DNA of 64,000 nucleotides, from contig QWDA01000006.1 of the NCBI GenBank assembly GCA_003605175.1, positions 186,001 through 250,000 of the forward strand, in the 5' to 3' direction. This DNA comes from Paracoccaceae bacterium (lineage in GTDB: Bacteria; Pseudomonadota; Alphaproteobacteria; Rhodobacterales; Rhodobacteraceae). Below, in pieces: positions 21,405-31,390 of the stretch. Every line of letters starts with the position of its first letter. Position 1 is the stretch's first letter. Under the pieces are notes generated by a model. That model saw nothing but the letters and a program-made list of their open reading frames with translations. It was not told the origin of the DNA and made no database searches. The translations under genes were made by a program, and so were the position numbers.

Positions 21405-22256
21405 TCAGCGCAGGAGCCGGAACGACACCGCGATCAGCACGCCGGGAAGGAGCACGAGCTTGAAGAGCAGCACCGCCAGAATGTCGATATAGCTGCGCAG
21501 GAGCGCGTCGGCATTGTCGAACAGGTACTGCCCGGCCCGGCGGTAGCCCGCCAGCGCATCGACCACCGCCGAGGTCGCGTCGCCCACCCGCTCGGCATTC
21601 TCGGCGCCCGAACGCCAGAGCGAGCTCCAGAACCCGCCATCGTCCGGCGCGGTCTCCGGCACCGGCTCGACCGCGTCGGCCACCGCCTCGTTGGCCTCGA
21701 TCTCGGCGGCGATGCCGGCAAGCAGCGCCTCGTTCCGGTCCCAGACCGGCCGCGTCGCCAGATCGGCCAGCAGCCCCGAGACGGCGAAGACGCAGGGCAC
21801 GACCAGCGCCATCGCCGCGCCGCTGCTGGTCAGGCGCCGGGCGAAGGGTGGCGCGCGCGGGCCGACCAGAAGCCCGCAGCAAAGCAGCGCGAAGCCGATC
21901 GCCGCCAGCGGTCCGAAACTGATCGAGAGCAGCCCCGAGGCCACCGAGATCGCCAGCACCGCCGCGGCGACGCTTTCCACCGTGTCGTCGATCGGTTCCA
22001 GCGTCTTCAGGGGCTGGACCGAGCCCGACAGCACGAAAGAACCGCCGACCTCGACCTCCTGCGCCGCCGAGAGAAACAGGTTCAGGCTCCTGAGCGCGGC
22101 ATAGATCGTGACCGCGCCCAGTGTGACCTGCCCCGCCTGACGCGACGCTGCGCCGGAAAGCGGGTTCTGGCCGAGAAGCGAGAGAAGCATGGCCAGGCCG
22201 GCAAGCGCGGCCAGGACCGGACGCCCCGCAAGAGAGCGTCCGGCAGGATCAGCCAT
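21405..22256 (-). CDS. membrane protein of unknown function
   Basis: A 283-residue protein with hydrophobic stretches near residues 10-30, 95-125, 145-165 and a strong one near the C-terminus (YIDILAVLLFKLVLLPGVLIAV), so about four to five membrane helices. Between the last two lies a soluble, acidic, Ala-rich segment (EANEAVADAVEPVPETAPDD) that may be periplasmic and helical. It overlaps the end of the FAD dehydrogenase gene upstream by 8 bases and is probably co-expressed with it. I do not recognise the family. Confidence 0.75.
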   Translation of the reverse strand: MADPAGRSLAGRPVLAALAGLAMLLSLLGQNPLSGAASRQAGQVTLGAVTIYAALRSLNLFLSAAQEVEVGGSFVLSGSVQPLKTLEPIDDTVESVAAAVLAISVASGLLSISFGPLAAIGFALLCCGLLVGPRAPPFARRLTSSGAAMALVVPCVFAVSGLLADLATRPVWDRNEALLAGIAAEIEANEAVADAVEPVPETAPDDGGFWSSLWRSGAENAERVGDATSAVVDALAGYRRAGQYLFDNADALLRSYIDILAVLLFKLVLLPGVLIAVSFRLLR

Positions 22257-24753
22257 CCTTGCGGATGGTCACGTTCTTCGGATCGAACGGGCTGTCCTCG
22301 GTGACCGTCGCCGTCCAGAGCTCCTTCTGCATCCGGACCTGCAGCACGGTTCCCGGCTCGGCCAGCTCGGGGCTGACATAGCCCATGCCGATCGACTTGC
22401 CGAACGCCACCGAATAGCCGCCCGAGGTCAGACGCCCGACCCGCTTGTCGCCCGAATAGAGCGCCTCGCGGCCCCAGGGATCGGCATCCGCCGGCCCGTC
22501 GATCAGCAGCGTCACGCATTTCCAGCGGACCCCGGTCTCGACCATCTTCGCCTTGCCGTGGAACTCCTTCTCGAGATCCACGAAACGGTCCAGCCCCGCC
22601 TCCAGGGGCGTCGCGTCGCGGCCCAGCTCGGTGCCGAAGGCGCGATAGGATTTCTCCTGCCGCAGCCAGTTCTGCGCCCGGGCGCCGACCAGCTTCATGC
22701 CGTGCTTCTCGCCGGCCTTCTCCAGGAGGTCGAACAGGTAGTTCTGCATCTCGATCGGGTGATGCAGCTCCCAGCCCAGTTCACCGGTATAGGCCACGCG
22801 GATCGCGTTCACCGGGCACATGCCCAGTTCGATCCGGCGCGCCGACAGCCACGGAAACCGCTTGTTCGACAGCGCCGTGTCCGGATCGGCGTCGCGGATC
22901 ACCTCTTTCAGCACGTCGCGCGATTTCGGGCCGGCGATGGCGAAGACGCCCCACTGGGTGGTCACGTCCTGCAGTTCGATACGGCCGAATTCCGCTTCCT
23001 TGTCCTCGATCGCCTTCTTCAGGAAGTCGGCGTCATACTCGGTCCAGGCGCCCGCGGAGACCAGGTAATACTCGTCATCCTTGAGCCGGACGATGGTGTA
23101 TTCGGTGCGGGTGGTGCCGGCGACGGTCAGCGCGTAGGTCAGGTTGATGCGGCCGACCTTCGGCAGCTTGTTGCTGGTGAACCAGTCGAGGAAGGCGGTC
23201 GCGCCGGGGCCCTTGACGATGTGCTTGGTAAAGGCGGTCGCGTCGATCAGGCCCACGCCCTCGCGAACGGCCTTCGCCTCGTCCACCGCGTATTGCCACC
23301 AGCCGCCGCGGCGGAACGACCGCGCGTCGTGGTCGAAGTTTTCCGGCGCGTCGACCGGGCCGAAATAGTTCGGGCGCTCCCAGCCGTTGACCCAGCCGAA
23401 CTGGGCTCCGCGCGCCTTCTGGCGGTCATAGGCCGGCGAGGTGCGCAGCGGGCGGCACGCCGGGCGTTCCTCGTCCGGGTGGTGCAGGATATAGACGTGG
23501 TCGTAGCATTCCTCGTTCTTGCGGGCCGCGAACTCGGTCGTCATCCAGCTTTGCGAGTAGCGCTTCGGGTCGAGCGAGGCCATGTCGATCTCGGCCTCGC
23601 CATCGACCATCATCTGCGCCAGGTAATAGCCGGTGCCGCCCGCGGCGGTGATCCCGAAGGAGAAACCCTCGGCCAGCCACATGTTGCGCAGGCCCGGGGC
23701 CGGGCCGACCAGCGGGTTGCCGTCGGGCGTATAGCAGATCGGACCGTTGAAATCGTCCTTGAGGCCGCTTTCCTCGCAGGACGGGATCCGGTGGATCATC
23801 GCCATGTACTGCTCTTCGATCCGCTCGAGATCCAGCGGGAACAGGTCGGCGCGGAAACTGTCGGGCACGCCGTATTCGAAGCAGGCCGGCGCGTTCTTCT
23901 CGTAAACGCCGAGGATCCAGCCGCCGCGCTCCTCGCGCACATAGGATTGCGCATCGGCGTCGCGGACCACCGGATGTTCGGGATTGCCCGCCGCGCGATA
24001 CTCGACGAGCGCGGGATCCTGGTCCATCACGATGAACTGGTGCTCGACCGGAATGGCGGGCAACCTGATGCCCAGCATCTTCGCGGTGCGCTGGGCGTGG
24101 TTGCCCGAGGCGGTGACGACATGCTCGGCGGTGATGACGACCTGCTCGTCGGACTCGACGAGGTTGCCGCCCTTCTCGACCATCCTGGTGCAGGTGACTT
24201 CCCAATGGGTGCCGTTCCAGTGGAAGGCATCGGCCTGCATCTTGCGCACGATATCGACGCCGCGCTGACGGGCGCCCTTGGCCATCGCTTGGGTCACGTC
24301 GGCGGGGTTAATGTAGCCGTCTTCGGTGTGATAGATCGCGCCCTTCAGATCCTCGGTGTTGATCAGCGGCCAGCGTTCCTTGATCTGCTCGGGCGTCAGC
24401 CACTCGAACCTCACGCCGCAGGTCTCCGCGGTGGAGGCGTAGAGCATGTACTCGTCCATGCGCTCCTGCGTCTGGGCCATGCGCAGGTTGCCGACCACGG
24501 CGAAGCCGGCATTGAGGCCGGTCTCTGCTTCCAGCGTCTTGTAGAAATCGACGGAATACTTGTGAATATGCGTCGTCGCGTAGGACATGTTGAACAGCGG
24601 CAGAAGCCCGGCCGCGTGCCAGGTCGACCCGCTGGTGAGTTCGTCGCGCTCCAAGAGCATCACGTCCGACCAGCCCGCCTTCGCGAGGTGATAGGCGATC
24701 GACGTCCCGACGGCGCCACCGCCGACGACCAGAGCTTTGACATGTGTCTTCAT
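22249..24753 (-). CDS. GcvT-type FAD-dependent dehydrogenase (dimethylglycine/sarcosine dehydrogenase-like)
   Basis: An 834-residue two-module enzyme. Residues 1-400 form a DAO-type FAD domain (ALVVGGGAVGTSIAYHLAKAG). The motif TSGSTWHAAGLLP contains the histidine that carries covalent FAD in dimethylglycine dehydrogenases. Residues about 480-830 form a GcvT-like folate-binding half (GVGLIDATAFTKHIVKGPGA, RVAYTGELGWELH, then a barrel ending in KNVTIRKDG). These enzymes demethylate dimethylglycine or sarcosine and transfer the C1 unit to tetrahydrofolate, as in glycine-betaine or choline use. The exact substrate is not readable, and no other betaine gene is in the window. Confidence 0.87.
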   Translation of the reverse strand: MKTHVKALVVGGGAVGTSIAYHLAKAGWSDVMLLERDELTSGSTWHAAGLLPLFNMSYATTHIHKYSVDFYKTLEAETGLNAGFAVVGNLRMAQTQERMDEYMLYASTAETCGVRFEWLTPEQIKERWPLINTEDLKGAIYHTEDGYINPADVTQAMAKGARQRGVDIVRKMQADAFHWNGTHWEVTCTRMVEKGGNLVESDEQVVITAEHVVTASGNHAQRTAKMLGIRLPAIPVEHQFIVMDQDPALVEYRAAGNPEHPVVRDADAQSYVREERGGWILGVYEKNAPACFEYGVPDSFRADLFPLDLERIEEQYMAMIHRIPSCEESGLKDDFNGPICYTPDGNPLVGPAPGLRNMWLAEGFSFGITAAGGTGYYLAQMMVDGEAEIDMASLDPKRYSQSWMTTEFAARKNEECYDHVYILHHPDEERPACRPLRTSPAYDRQKARGAQFGWVNGWERPNYFGPVDAPENFDHDARSFRRGGWWQYAVDEAKAVREGVGLIDATAFTKHIVKGPGATAFLDWFTSNKLPKVGRINLTYALTVAGTTRTEYTIVRLKDDEYYLVSAGAWTEYDADFLKKAIEDKEAEFGRIELQDVTTQWGVFAIAGPKSRDVLKEVIRDADPDTALSNKRFPWLSARRIELGMCPVNAIRVAYTGELGWELHHPIEMQNYLFDLLEKAGEKHGMKLVGARAQNWLRQEKSYRAFGTELGRDATPLEAGLDRFVDLEKEFHGKAKMVETGVRWKCVTLLIDGPADADPWGREALYSGDKRVGRLTSGGYSVAFGKSIGMGYVSPELAEPGTVLQVRMQKELWTATVTEDSPFDPKNVTIRKDG

Positions 24754-24870
24754 GACCGTCCCTCGATATCGGTTCCGGCCACGAGATGTAATGGATGCCG
24801 CCCCGCCCGTCGCGGGTCGCGCGACATAATCGCGTAAGAAAGCGACGTTGCCGGGCGGGGCGGCGTTCGC

Positions 24871-25068
24871 TCACACCCGTTCGAGCCAGTGCTCGACCTC
24901 GCGCTTGACCTGCTCCTTGGTCTTGCCGTAGCGCGACTGGATCCGACCCTCCAGCTCCTCGCGGTTGCCGTCGATGACGTCGAGGTCGTCGTTGGTCAGC
25001 TTGCCCCAATGCTGCTGGGCCTTGCCCTTGATTTCCTTCCATTTGCCTTCGACTTGATCCCAGTTCAT
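24871..25068 (-). CDS. CsbD-family stress protein
   Basis: A 65-residue hydrophilic helical protein: [19 protein letters not shown], then [24 protein letters not shown] and [16 protein letters not shown], the conserved CsbD pattern. The ribosome site GAGGAG stands 6 bases before the ATG. CsbD-like proteins are induced by general stress in many bacteria; their molecular role is not established. The longer open frame in the same phase upstream is antisense to htpX and is not used. Confidence 0.92.
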   Translation of the reverse strand: MNWDQVEGKWKEIKGKAQQHWGKLTNDDLDVIDGNREELEGRIQSRYGKTKEQVKREVEHWLERV

Positions 25069-25278
25069 GGCGATCTCCTCTCTCGTGTTGCACCGGTGTC
25101 CGGCTCGTGGAAGGAACCCGCGGGAACGGCCCCGGTTCCGAAGTTCCGCCCGCCCGGGCGAAATCCGGCCGCGCGGGCCGCCGGCCGGCGCCGGGTCGGG
25201 ACCGGATCGCGAGCCCCCTTTGCGACGGCGCACAGGCGCTCCTATATCCGCAAGGATGACCACCAGGACCCGACGACC

Positions 25279-26169
25279 ATGCCGCTTGTGAAGACCGGAA
25301 TTCTCCTCGCCGCCATGACCGCGCTGTTCGGCGCGGTGGGCTTCCTGATCGGCGGGCAAGGGGGCATGTTGATCGCCTTCCTGATTGCCGCGGGGATGAA
25401 CCTCTGGTCGTGGTGGTCCTCGGACAAGATGGTGCTCCGGCTGCACAACGCGAAGCTGGTGACCCGGCGTTCGGCGCCGGAGCTCGTCGGCCTCGTGGAG
25501 GAGCTGGCGAAGAATGCCGGCCTGCCGGTGCCCGCGGTCTATATCATCGAGACCGACCAGCCCAACGCCTTCGCCACCGGCAGGAGCCCCGAAAACGCCG
25601 CCGTCGCGGCGACGACGGGCCTGTTGCGGCGGCTCCGCCGCGAGGAGCTGGCCGGCGTGATGGCGCATGAGCTTGCCCATATCAAGCACCGCGACACGCT
25701 CCTGATGACCGTCACCGCCACCATCGCTGGCGCCATCGGCATGCTCACCAACTTCGCCTTCTTCTTCCGCGGCGGCCGCGACAACCCCCTGGGCTTCGTC
25801 GGCGTGCTCCTCGCGGTGTTCCTCGCGCCCCTGGCCGCCGGTCTCGTCCAGATGGCGATCAGCCGGACCCGCGAATACGAGGCCGACCGCGAGGGCGCCG
25901 AGATCTGCGGCCAGCCGCTCTGGCTCGCCGCCGCGCTCGCGAAGATCCACGACCACGCGGCGCGGATCGACAACGAGCGCGCCGAGGCGCATCCGGCGAC
26001 GGCGCATATGTTCATCGTGAACCCGCTCCATGCCCATGCCCGCGACGCGCTCTTCGCGACCCATCCGGACGTGCGCAACCGGATCGCCCGGCTCGAGGCG
26101 ATGGCGGGCGGGCGGTGCGTGTCCGCCCCCTCCCCGCGACCGGCGCGGTCATCCGGCCCCTGGGGCTGA
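25279..26169 (+). CDS. htpX: membrane zinc metalloprotease HtpX
   Basis: An inner-membrane protease of family M48 that cleaves damaged membrane proteins during envelope stress. The 296-residue protein begins with two membrane helices (about 5-47), followed by the cytosolic domain with zinc site HELAH (His130, Glu131, His134) and the third ligand in the [10 protein letters not shown] segment. Two further hydrophobic stretches lie between them. Start MPLVKTG at 25279 fits the family; the frame open to 24889 is not used. The last 25 residues after ARLEAM are Pro/Ser-rich and poorly conserved in look. Confidence 0.93.
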   Translation: MPLVKTGILLAAMTALFGAVGFLIGGQGGMLIAFLIAAGMNLWSWWSSDKMVLRLHNAKLVTRRSAPELVGLVEELAKNAGLPVPAVYIIETDQPNAFATGRSPENAAVAATTGLLRRLRREELAGVMAHELAHIKHRDTLLMTVTATIAGAIGMLTNFAFFFRGGRDNPLGFVGVLLAVFLAPLAAGLVQMAISRTREYEADREGAEICGQPLWLAAALAKIHDHAARIDNERAEAHPATAHMFIVNPLHAHARDALFATHPDVRNRIARLEAMAGGRCVSAPSPRPARSSGPWG

Positions 26170-26204
26170 TCCAGCGGCGCGCCTGCGGCGCATTCCCTTG
26201 CCTG

Positions 26205-26241
26205 GCGGGGCTGCCGCCCCGCGCTTGGGGCTCTGCCCCAA
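26205..26241. repeat. paired short palindromes of a Rhodobacteraceae-type intergenic repeat
   Basis: GCGGGGC/GCCCCGC (26205-26211 with 26216-26222) is followed at once by TTGGGGC/GCCCCAA (26225-26231 with 26235-26241), then AACCCCGGGATTTCC. I recall similar GGGGCTCTGCCCC-containing units as frequent intergenic repeats in this family. It lies between convergent htpX and the sulfotransferase gene and may help terminate both. Only one copy is seen in the window. Confidence 0.45.
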
Positions 26242-26442
26242 ACCCCGGGATTTCCGGACCCAAAGATGGATCATGTCGCAGCCCGGGCCGGGCCGGAAGC
26301 GCGCCAGCCGTTCCGCCCCGGGTGTCGCAAGCGCGGCCAGCGACGGGATCGGCGCGGAAGGCCCGGAAACCGGCGATCGCCGGGCCGGCGCCGATCCGGA
26401 GCGCCGGTTCCGGCGCCCCCCACGATCGGTCGCCCGCCTGCC

Positions 26443-28020
26443 TCAGCCCTCCCCCGCCAGCGCCGCCAGCATCGGCCCGAGCCCGCCCGCGTAGCGCCGC
26501 CACTCCTCGGAACTCCCGGTATAGAGCGGCTTCCGCACCTGCCCCGCCGAGGCCGTCTCGACGATCCGCGCCGTCTTGTGGAACGCCAGAAGCTCCGGCA
26601 CGAAGGGCAGCCCGAGATGCGCCATCATCGTCCGGATCGCCGGTTCCGGCGCCTCGGTCAACGCCTCGTAGCCCACATCCGCGACGAAGCCCGGGAGGCG
26701 CCGGTGCCAGAACGCCATGAGCCCGTCATAGAGCCGGTAATACCGCCCCAGATCGCCCTGATCGAAACTGAACGCCATGCCGCGCGCCGGGAAATGCAGC
26801 CGGTAGCACGACCAGCAGACCGCCTCCGGACACCGCCGCATGTGCAGGATCTTCGCCTCGGGCAAGGCGCGCCGGATATGGCCGATCCAGCGGAAATTGA
26901 GCGGCATCTTGTCGGTCACCGCCAGGATCCCCGGCCCCGCATGTTCGGCCAGCGCGGCCCGGTAGCCCTCGCGCAGCGCCGCGATCCCCTCGGGCCGCGC
27001 CGCCGCCGTCACGCCCCCCGCCCGGCCGATCAGCCGCGCCAGCACCATCCGCTCGCCGGCGGCATGGACCGCCGGATGGCTCGCCAGGATCTGCTCGGCG
27101 AGCGAGGTGCCCGAGCGCGGCATGCCGAGGACGAACACCGGCACCGCCGGCAGGGGCTCGCCCACTTGCACCGCCGGTGCCTCGCCCGCGAAGGCCGCCT
27201 CGATCTCCGCGAAGAGCGCCGCATCGCCGGCCGCGTCATAGCCCGAGAGCTGCTTGCCCAGCCGTCCCGCTTCCGCCAGCGCCGCCAGCGCCTCCTCGAA
27301 TTGGCCGACACTCCGCGCCAGCGCCGCCACCGCGTAGCCCGCCGGGAGCCGCGCCGGCCCGTCCTCGGCGGCGTCGCGCAGGGCGCGCGCCTGCGGCAAC
27401 AGCGCCGCCGCCTCGGCGCCCGAGACCAGCGGCGCGAGGTTCTTCATCGCCTCGGCATCCGCACGCAGCGACAGCGCCGCCTTCAGGCATCGGATCGCCA
27501 TTTCCGGCCGCCCGGCATTCGACAGGGACGCGCCGAGATTGCTCAGGATCTCCGGGCTCGCCGGCTTCAGTTCCGCCGCCTTCGCGAACGCTTCCAGGGC
27601 GCCCGCCGCATCTCCCGCCCCCCGCCGCGCGATGCCGAGATTGTTCCAGCCCTCGGCAAAGCCCGGCTCCCGCGCCACCGCGCGGGCGCAGAGCGGCACC
27701 GCGCCTTCCGGATCGTCGCCCGTCAGGAGGATCGCACCGAGATTGCCCAGCGCCTGCGGCTGCCCGGGATCGAGTGCCAGCGCCTGCCGATAGCGCTCGG
27801 CCGCCCCGGAAAGATCGCCCGCCCGGTGCAGCCGCGCGCCGTCGCCGGCCAGCACCTTCGCCGGATCGCCGCCGCCAAGCTCGGCCAGCCCGTCGCGCGC
27901 CCGGCGATTGCCGGGCCAGGCCGCCAGCACATCGGCATAGAGCCGCGCGGCCTCTTCCGGCTCGCCTTGCGCCGCATGGTTCCGCGCCTTGCGCAGGGAT
28001 CTGTCGAGCGTCGCACCCAT
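26443..28020 (-). CDS. TPR-repeat sulfotransferase
   Basis: A 525-residue protein. Residues about 10-260 are Ala-rich helical repeats of the tetratricopeptide type (for example AERYRQALALDPGQPQALGNLGAIL, WNNLGIARRGAGDAAGALEAFAKAAELKP). Residues 290-520 form a sulfotransferase domain with the PAPS 5'-phosphosulfate loop FVLGMPRSGTSLAEQIL (PRSGT at 301-305). Such TPR-sulfotransferase fusions are common in Alphaproteobacteria; acceptors are unknown but may be glycans or proteins. It is monocistronic, convergent with htpX and divergent from the chemoreceptor gene. Confidence 0.88.
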   Translation of the reverse strand: MGATLDRSLRKARNHAAQGEPEEAARLYADVLAAWPGNRRARDGLAELGGGDPAKVLAGDGARLHRAGDLSGAAERYRQALALDPGQPQALGNLGAILLTGDDPEGAVPLCARAVAREPGFAEGWNNLGIARRGAGDAAGALEAFAKAAELKPASPEILSNLGASLSNAGRPEMAIRCLKAALSLRADAEAMKNLAPLVSGAEAAALLPQARALRDAAEDGPARLPAGYAVAALARSVGQFEEALAALAEAGRLGKQLSGYDAAGDAALFAEIEAAFAGEAPAVQVGEPLPAVPVFVLGMPRSGTSLAEQILASHPAVHAAGERMVLARLIGRAGGVTAAARPEGIAALREGYRAALAEHAGPGILAVTDKMPLNFRWIGHIRRALPEAKILHMRRCPEAVCWSCYRLHFPARGMAFSFDQGDLGRYYRLYDGLMAFWHRRLPGFVADVGYEALTEAPEPAIRTMMAHLGLPFVPELLAFHKTARIVETASAGQVRKPLYTGSSEEWRRYAGGLGPMLAALAGEG

Positions 28021-28218
28021 CGCATCGCCTCCGGTCCCGGCCGCACCCCGGGGACAGGCCTAGCTCGACAGGGTTTGCAGCGGCTTAACACGGGGCGGCC
28101 CCCCATGCGTCAGCCTCCGCCGAGTCCCCGGGCGGTAAAAGTCGGATAAAATAAGCGAACTTTAACCGGGACGCGGCAAACAGACGCGAATGTGCGGATT
28201 GTTGCGAGCGTGACCCCA

Positions 28219-30384
28219 ATGCGAATCTTCAGGACTTCCCAGACAAAACCCGACGAAACCGGGGCACTCCTCGCCGCGCTCGACCGGGTGCAAGCCATCA
28301 TCTCCTTCGACATGGACGGCAACGTCCTGGACGCGAACGAGAATTTCCTGCAAACGCTCGGCTACGAGATCGACGAGATCCGCGGCCGAAACCACCGGAT
28401 CTTCGTCGCACCGGCCTTTGCCGAAAGCGCGGAATACCGAACCCTGTGGCAGACGCTTCGCGCGGGCGAGCCCGTCAAGGGCACCATGCCGCGAATCGCC
28501 AAAGACGGAAAGGAAGTCTGGATCGAGGCGTCCTACAACCCGATCCCCGGCCCCGACGGCAAGCCGTCCAAGGTGGTCAAGTTCGCCGTCGACGTCACCG
28601 CGGCCAAGACTCTCGCGGCGGACGCCGCCGGACAGATCGAGGCGATGTCCAAGTCGCAGGCGGTGATCGAGTTCGATCCCGACGGCACGATCCGCACCGC
28701 GAACCCGAATTTCCTCAAGACGATGGGCTACGACCTGGCCGAGATCCAGGGCAAGAAGCACCGCATGTTCCTCGATCCGAAAGAGGCCGCCGCGCCGGAA
28801 TACCAAAGTTTCTGGAGCGACCTTGCGGCAGGCAAGTTCAACTCGGGCCTCTACAAGCGCAAGGACAAGAACGGCAAAACCGTCTGGCTGCGCGCCACCT
28901 ACAATCCGATCGCCGGACCCGACGGCCGGATCGTCAAGGTGGTCAAGTTCGCGACCGACGTCACCGCCACCCAGCGCGAGAACGCCGATTTCCGCGGGCA
29001 GATCGAGGCGATCTCCAAGTCTCAGGCGGTGATCGAATTCGGCCTCGACGGCACCATCGCCGCCGCGAACGAGAATTTCCTGGAAACGATGGGATACCGG
29101 GCCGACGAGATCCAGGGGCGCAAGCACAGCATGTTCGTCGAGCCTGAACTCGCCCGCAGCGCCGAGTATGCCGCGTTCTGGAAGGCGCTCGGCGAAGGGC
29201 AGTTCCAGTCGGCCGAGTACAAGCGCATCGGAAAGGGTGGCCGCGAGGTCTGGCTCCGCGCCACCTACAATCCGATCTTCGATCCGGAGGGCAGACCGTA
29301 CAAGGTCGTGAAATACGCCACCGACATAACCTCCCGGAAACGCGCGATGGACGCGCTGGTCGGCGGGCTCTCGGCCCTCGCCGACGGCGATCTCTCGGCC
29401 CGGATCCCCGACAGTATCAGCGGCGAGTTCACCGAGCTGCGCGAGTCGTTCAACGCCACGATGATGCGCTTCTCCAATCTCGTGGCCGGCATCCTCGAGA
29501 CCTCCGAGGCAATCGCCCAGGAAAGCGAGTCGATTGCCGCCAATGCCGGCGATCTCTCCTCGCGCGGCGAGCGGCAGGCCGCCACGGTCGAGCAGACCTC
29601 AGCGGCGATGGAGGAGATCTCCTCCACCGTCAAGAGCACCGCCACGAACGCGAAGGGCGCCACGACGGCCGCCCAGGGCGCCTCCGACCATGCCGCCAAG
29701 GGCGGCAAGGTCGTGAACGAGGCGATTGCCGCGATGGTCCGGATCGAGCAGAGCTCGGCCGAGATACGGAAGATCATTCAGGTGATCGATTCCATCGCCT
29801 TCCAGACCAACCTCCTCGCGCTCAATGCCGGGGTCGAGGCTGCGCGGGCCGGCGATGCCGGCCGCGGATTCGCGGTCGTTGCTTCCGAGGTGCGGGCGCT
29901 GGCGCAGCGCGCCTCCGACGCCGCCAAGGAGATCAACGCGCTGATCGAGACCAGCAGCCGCGAAGTGGCCGACGGATCCAGCCTCGTGAACCAGTCTGGC
30001 GAGGCGCTCTCGGAGATCGTCGCGGCGGTGGCCGCCGTGGTCGATACCATCGGCGACATCTCGACGGCGGCGGCCGAGCAGGCGGCCGGCATTTCGGAGG
30101 TCACCCATGCGATTTCCGACATCGACACCACGACCCAGCACACGGCCGCGCTCTCCGAGGAAAGTGCCGCCGCCGCCACCGAACTGGCCCAGCGCGCCGC
30201 GCAGCTCCGCGAATTCGTGAGCCATTTCCGCGGCGTGGAGGGCTCCGGCGAGGTCGCGAAAGCCGCGCCGCCCAAGCCCGCCGCCGCATCGGCGCCGCTC
30301 CCCGCGAAACGCGTCGCCGCTGCCGGCGGCGGCGCGGCGGCCGCGGCGGTGGCTGCCGAAGACCAGGGCTGGGACGAATTCTGA
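28219..30384 (+). CDS. soluble methyl-accepting chemotaxis protein with three PAS domains
   Basis: About 721 residues from ATG 28219; a GTG at 28192 would add 9. No membrane segment is seen, so the receptor is cytosolic. Three consecutive PAS domains (about 15-130, 137-252 and 259-375) are near-repeats of each other, each ending in KVVKFA-D-T or [15 protein letters not shown]-like segment ([18 protein letters not shown]) follows, then the signalling hairpin with the tip [45 protein letters not shown], split here only for description. The C-terminus QGWDEF resembles the aromatic-acidic pentapeptide tether used by CheR/CheB. It should sense redox, energy or a small ligand through haem, flavin or direct binding. 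Confidence 0.9.
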   Translation: MRIFRTSQTKPDETGALLAALDRVQAIISFDMDGNVLDANENFLQTLGYEIDEIRGRNHRIFVAPAFAESAEYRTLWQTLRAGEPVKGTMPRIAKDGKEVWIEASYNPIPGPDGKPSKVVKFAVDVTAAKTLAADAAGQIEAMSKSQAVIEFDPDGTIRTANPNFLKTMGYDLAEIQGKKHRMFLDPKEAAAPEYQSFWSDLAAGKFNSGLYKRKDKNGKTVWLRATYNPIAGPDGRIVKVVKFATDVTATQRENADFRGQIEAISKSQAVIEFGLDGTIAAANENFLETMGYRADEIQGRKHSMFVEPELARSAEYAAFWKALGEGQFQSAEYKRIGKGGREVWLRATYNPIFDPEGRPYKVVKYATDITSRKRAMDALVGGLSALADGDLSARIPDSISGEFTELRESFNATMMRFSNLVAGILETSEAIAQESESIAANAGDLSSRGERQAATVEQTSAAMEEISSTVKSTATNAKGATTAAQGASDHAAKGGKVVNEAIAAMVRIEQSSAEIRKIIQVIDSIAFQTNLLALNAGVEAARAGDAGRGFAVVASEVRALAQRASDAAKEINALIETSSREVADGSSLVNQSGEALSEIVAAVAAVVDTIGDISTAAAEQAAGISEVTHAISDIDTTTQHTAALSEESAAAATELAQRAAQLREFVSHFRGVEGSGEVAKAAPPKPAAASAPLPAKRVAAAGGGAAAAAVAAEDQGWDEF

Positions 30385-30942
30385 CGGCGCGCCGCCGCCC
30401 GGCGCGGCGCTCCCCCGCATTGTCGGCAGACGCGCGCGGCACCCCCCGCCGGTCGGGCGCGCAGGGAGACAACCTGCGTCGCGAACCGCAGGCCGCGCCG
30501 CGTGACCGATATCGCGCCGCGCCTCGAGAACCGGATCTGGGCCGGGTTCCGAACCCGGTTTGAACCCCGGCTGTCCGCGTGTGAGCACGCGGCGTTCACG
30601 CCGTTGCCGTCGCAGGTGGGGCCGCTCCGCCGCCCTTGGCGCTCGGTCACGCGCGCGATGTGGCCACCGGGCGCGGCGCCGGAAATTCGCGCCCGCCGCG
30701 GCGCCGGGTGCATGCGGGCACCACCGGGGCGTTGCAGGAACTCGTGCCAACCCTTCGGATCGGGATCCGTCCTGGCCCACGGGGCCATCGCCGCCAGGTC
30801 CGCCCCGCGGTCCGGGGACCTGGAAAGCAGGGCCGATCCGGCGCCGGGCCGCGACCACAGGCCGTCACCCGACCGGAGAAACCCGACTGCAGGAGCCCGA
30901 CAATACGCGCGCTCCCCGGACCTTCGCCTGACATGCCGTCCC
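30385..30942. other. long intergenic region, no gene recognised
   Basis: About 560 G+C-rich bases without a convincing coding region. Open frames exist on both strands, but they lack ribosome sites and give Arg/Pro-rich sequence typical of non-coding high-G+C DNA. Local inverted repeats are present, such as CGGGTTC-C-GAACCCG near 30548, and GGCGCGCC-type stems just after the chemoreceptor stop may terminate it. Confidence 0.5.
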
Positions 30943-30980
30943 TTAATCCGATTAAAATACTCGGATTGACATCTCCGAGT
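30943..30980 (+). promoter_or_regulatory. palindromic operator and promoter of the hemP iron operon
   Basis: Three overlapping inverted repeats lie here: TTAAT-CCG-ATTAA (30943-30955), AATCCGA-N9-TCGGATT (30945-30967) and ACTCGG-N10-CCGAGT (30959-30980). A TTGACA box (30966-30971), identical to the sigma70 -35 consensus, overlaps the second and third. A repressor bound here would block the promoter. The genes downstream handle iron and haem, so an iron-responsive regulator (Irr, RirA, IscR or Fur type) is likely, but I cannot assign which. Confidence 0.6.
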
Positions 30981-31061
30981 GTTTCACTCAGGCTTTTCCC
31001 ATGAGCCAGCCCGCCGAATCCCCGGGTCAGCCAGCACGCGGCACGAATCCGGATCGAAGAC

Positions 31062-31229
31062 ATGACCCAACGACCCGAATGCGGACGCGACGGCCGGACC
31101 GTGGCCCCGGCGCGCGCGGAACTCTTCTGCGGCATCCTCGAAATGGCGCCGCCCGCGCCCGATCCCGGCCGCGAATGGCTGCTCGACAGGATCGACACCC
31201 CCGAGAGGGAGGGCGCCCCATGGGCCTGA
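31062..31229 (+). CDS. possible small protein upstream of hemP
   Basis: ATG at 31062 opens a 55-codon frame whose product begins MTQRPECGRDGRTVAPARAE and has two cysteines and a WLLDRIDTPERE segment. It overlaps the hemP start by 10 bases in another frame. The ribosome site is weak (GGATCGAAG). The tight overlap makes a short translationally coupled leader gene plausible, but no family is recognised. Confidence 0.3.
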   Translation: MTQRPECGRDGRTVAPARAELFCGILEMAPPAPDPGREWLLDRIDTPEREGAPWA

Positions 31230-31390
31230 ATGTCGCCCCCACCGATCTCGCAGCGAGCCTGCGCGACGAGACCCCGGTCTACGACGCCCAGACCCTGACC
31301 CAGGGCGGCGGCATCGCCCGGATCCGCCTCGGCGACCAGCTCTACACCCTGCGCATCACCCGCGCGGGCAAGCTGATCCTGACGAAATGA
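31220..31390 (+). CDS. hemP: hemin uptake protein HemP/HmuP
   Basis: A 56-residue protein with the HemP core: TLTQGGGIARIRLGDQLYTL followed by RITRAGKLILTK. HemP/HmuP proteins are small activators needed for expression of haem receptor genes in several Alpha- and Betaproteobacteria. The start at 31220 has a strong ribosome site (GAGAGGGAGG), while the frame is open further upstream without one. It heads the iron operon, directly behind the palindromic operator, and its stop overlaps the next gene (ATGA). Confidence 0.88.
   Translation: MGLNVAPTDLAASLRDETPVYDAQTLTQGGGIARIRLGDQLYTLRITRAGKLILTK

Noticed and set aside
22189-24837. An 882-codon plus-strand frame
   Set aside because: Mirror of the FAD dehydrogenase gene; composition artefact.
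30502-30969. A 155-codon frame in the gap before the hemP operon
   Set aside because: No ribosome site, Arg/Pro-rich product, and it would run through the palindromic operator.
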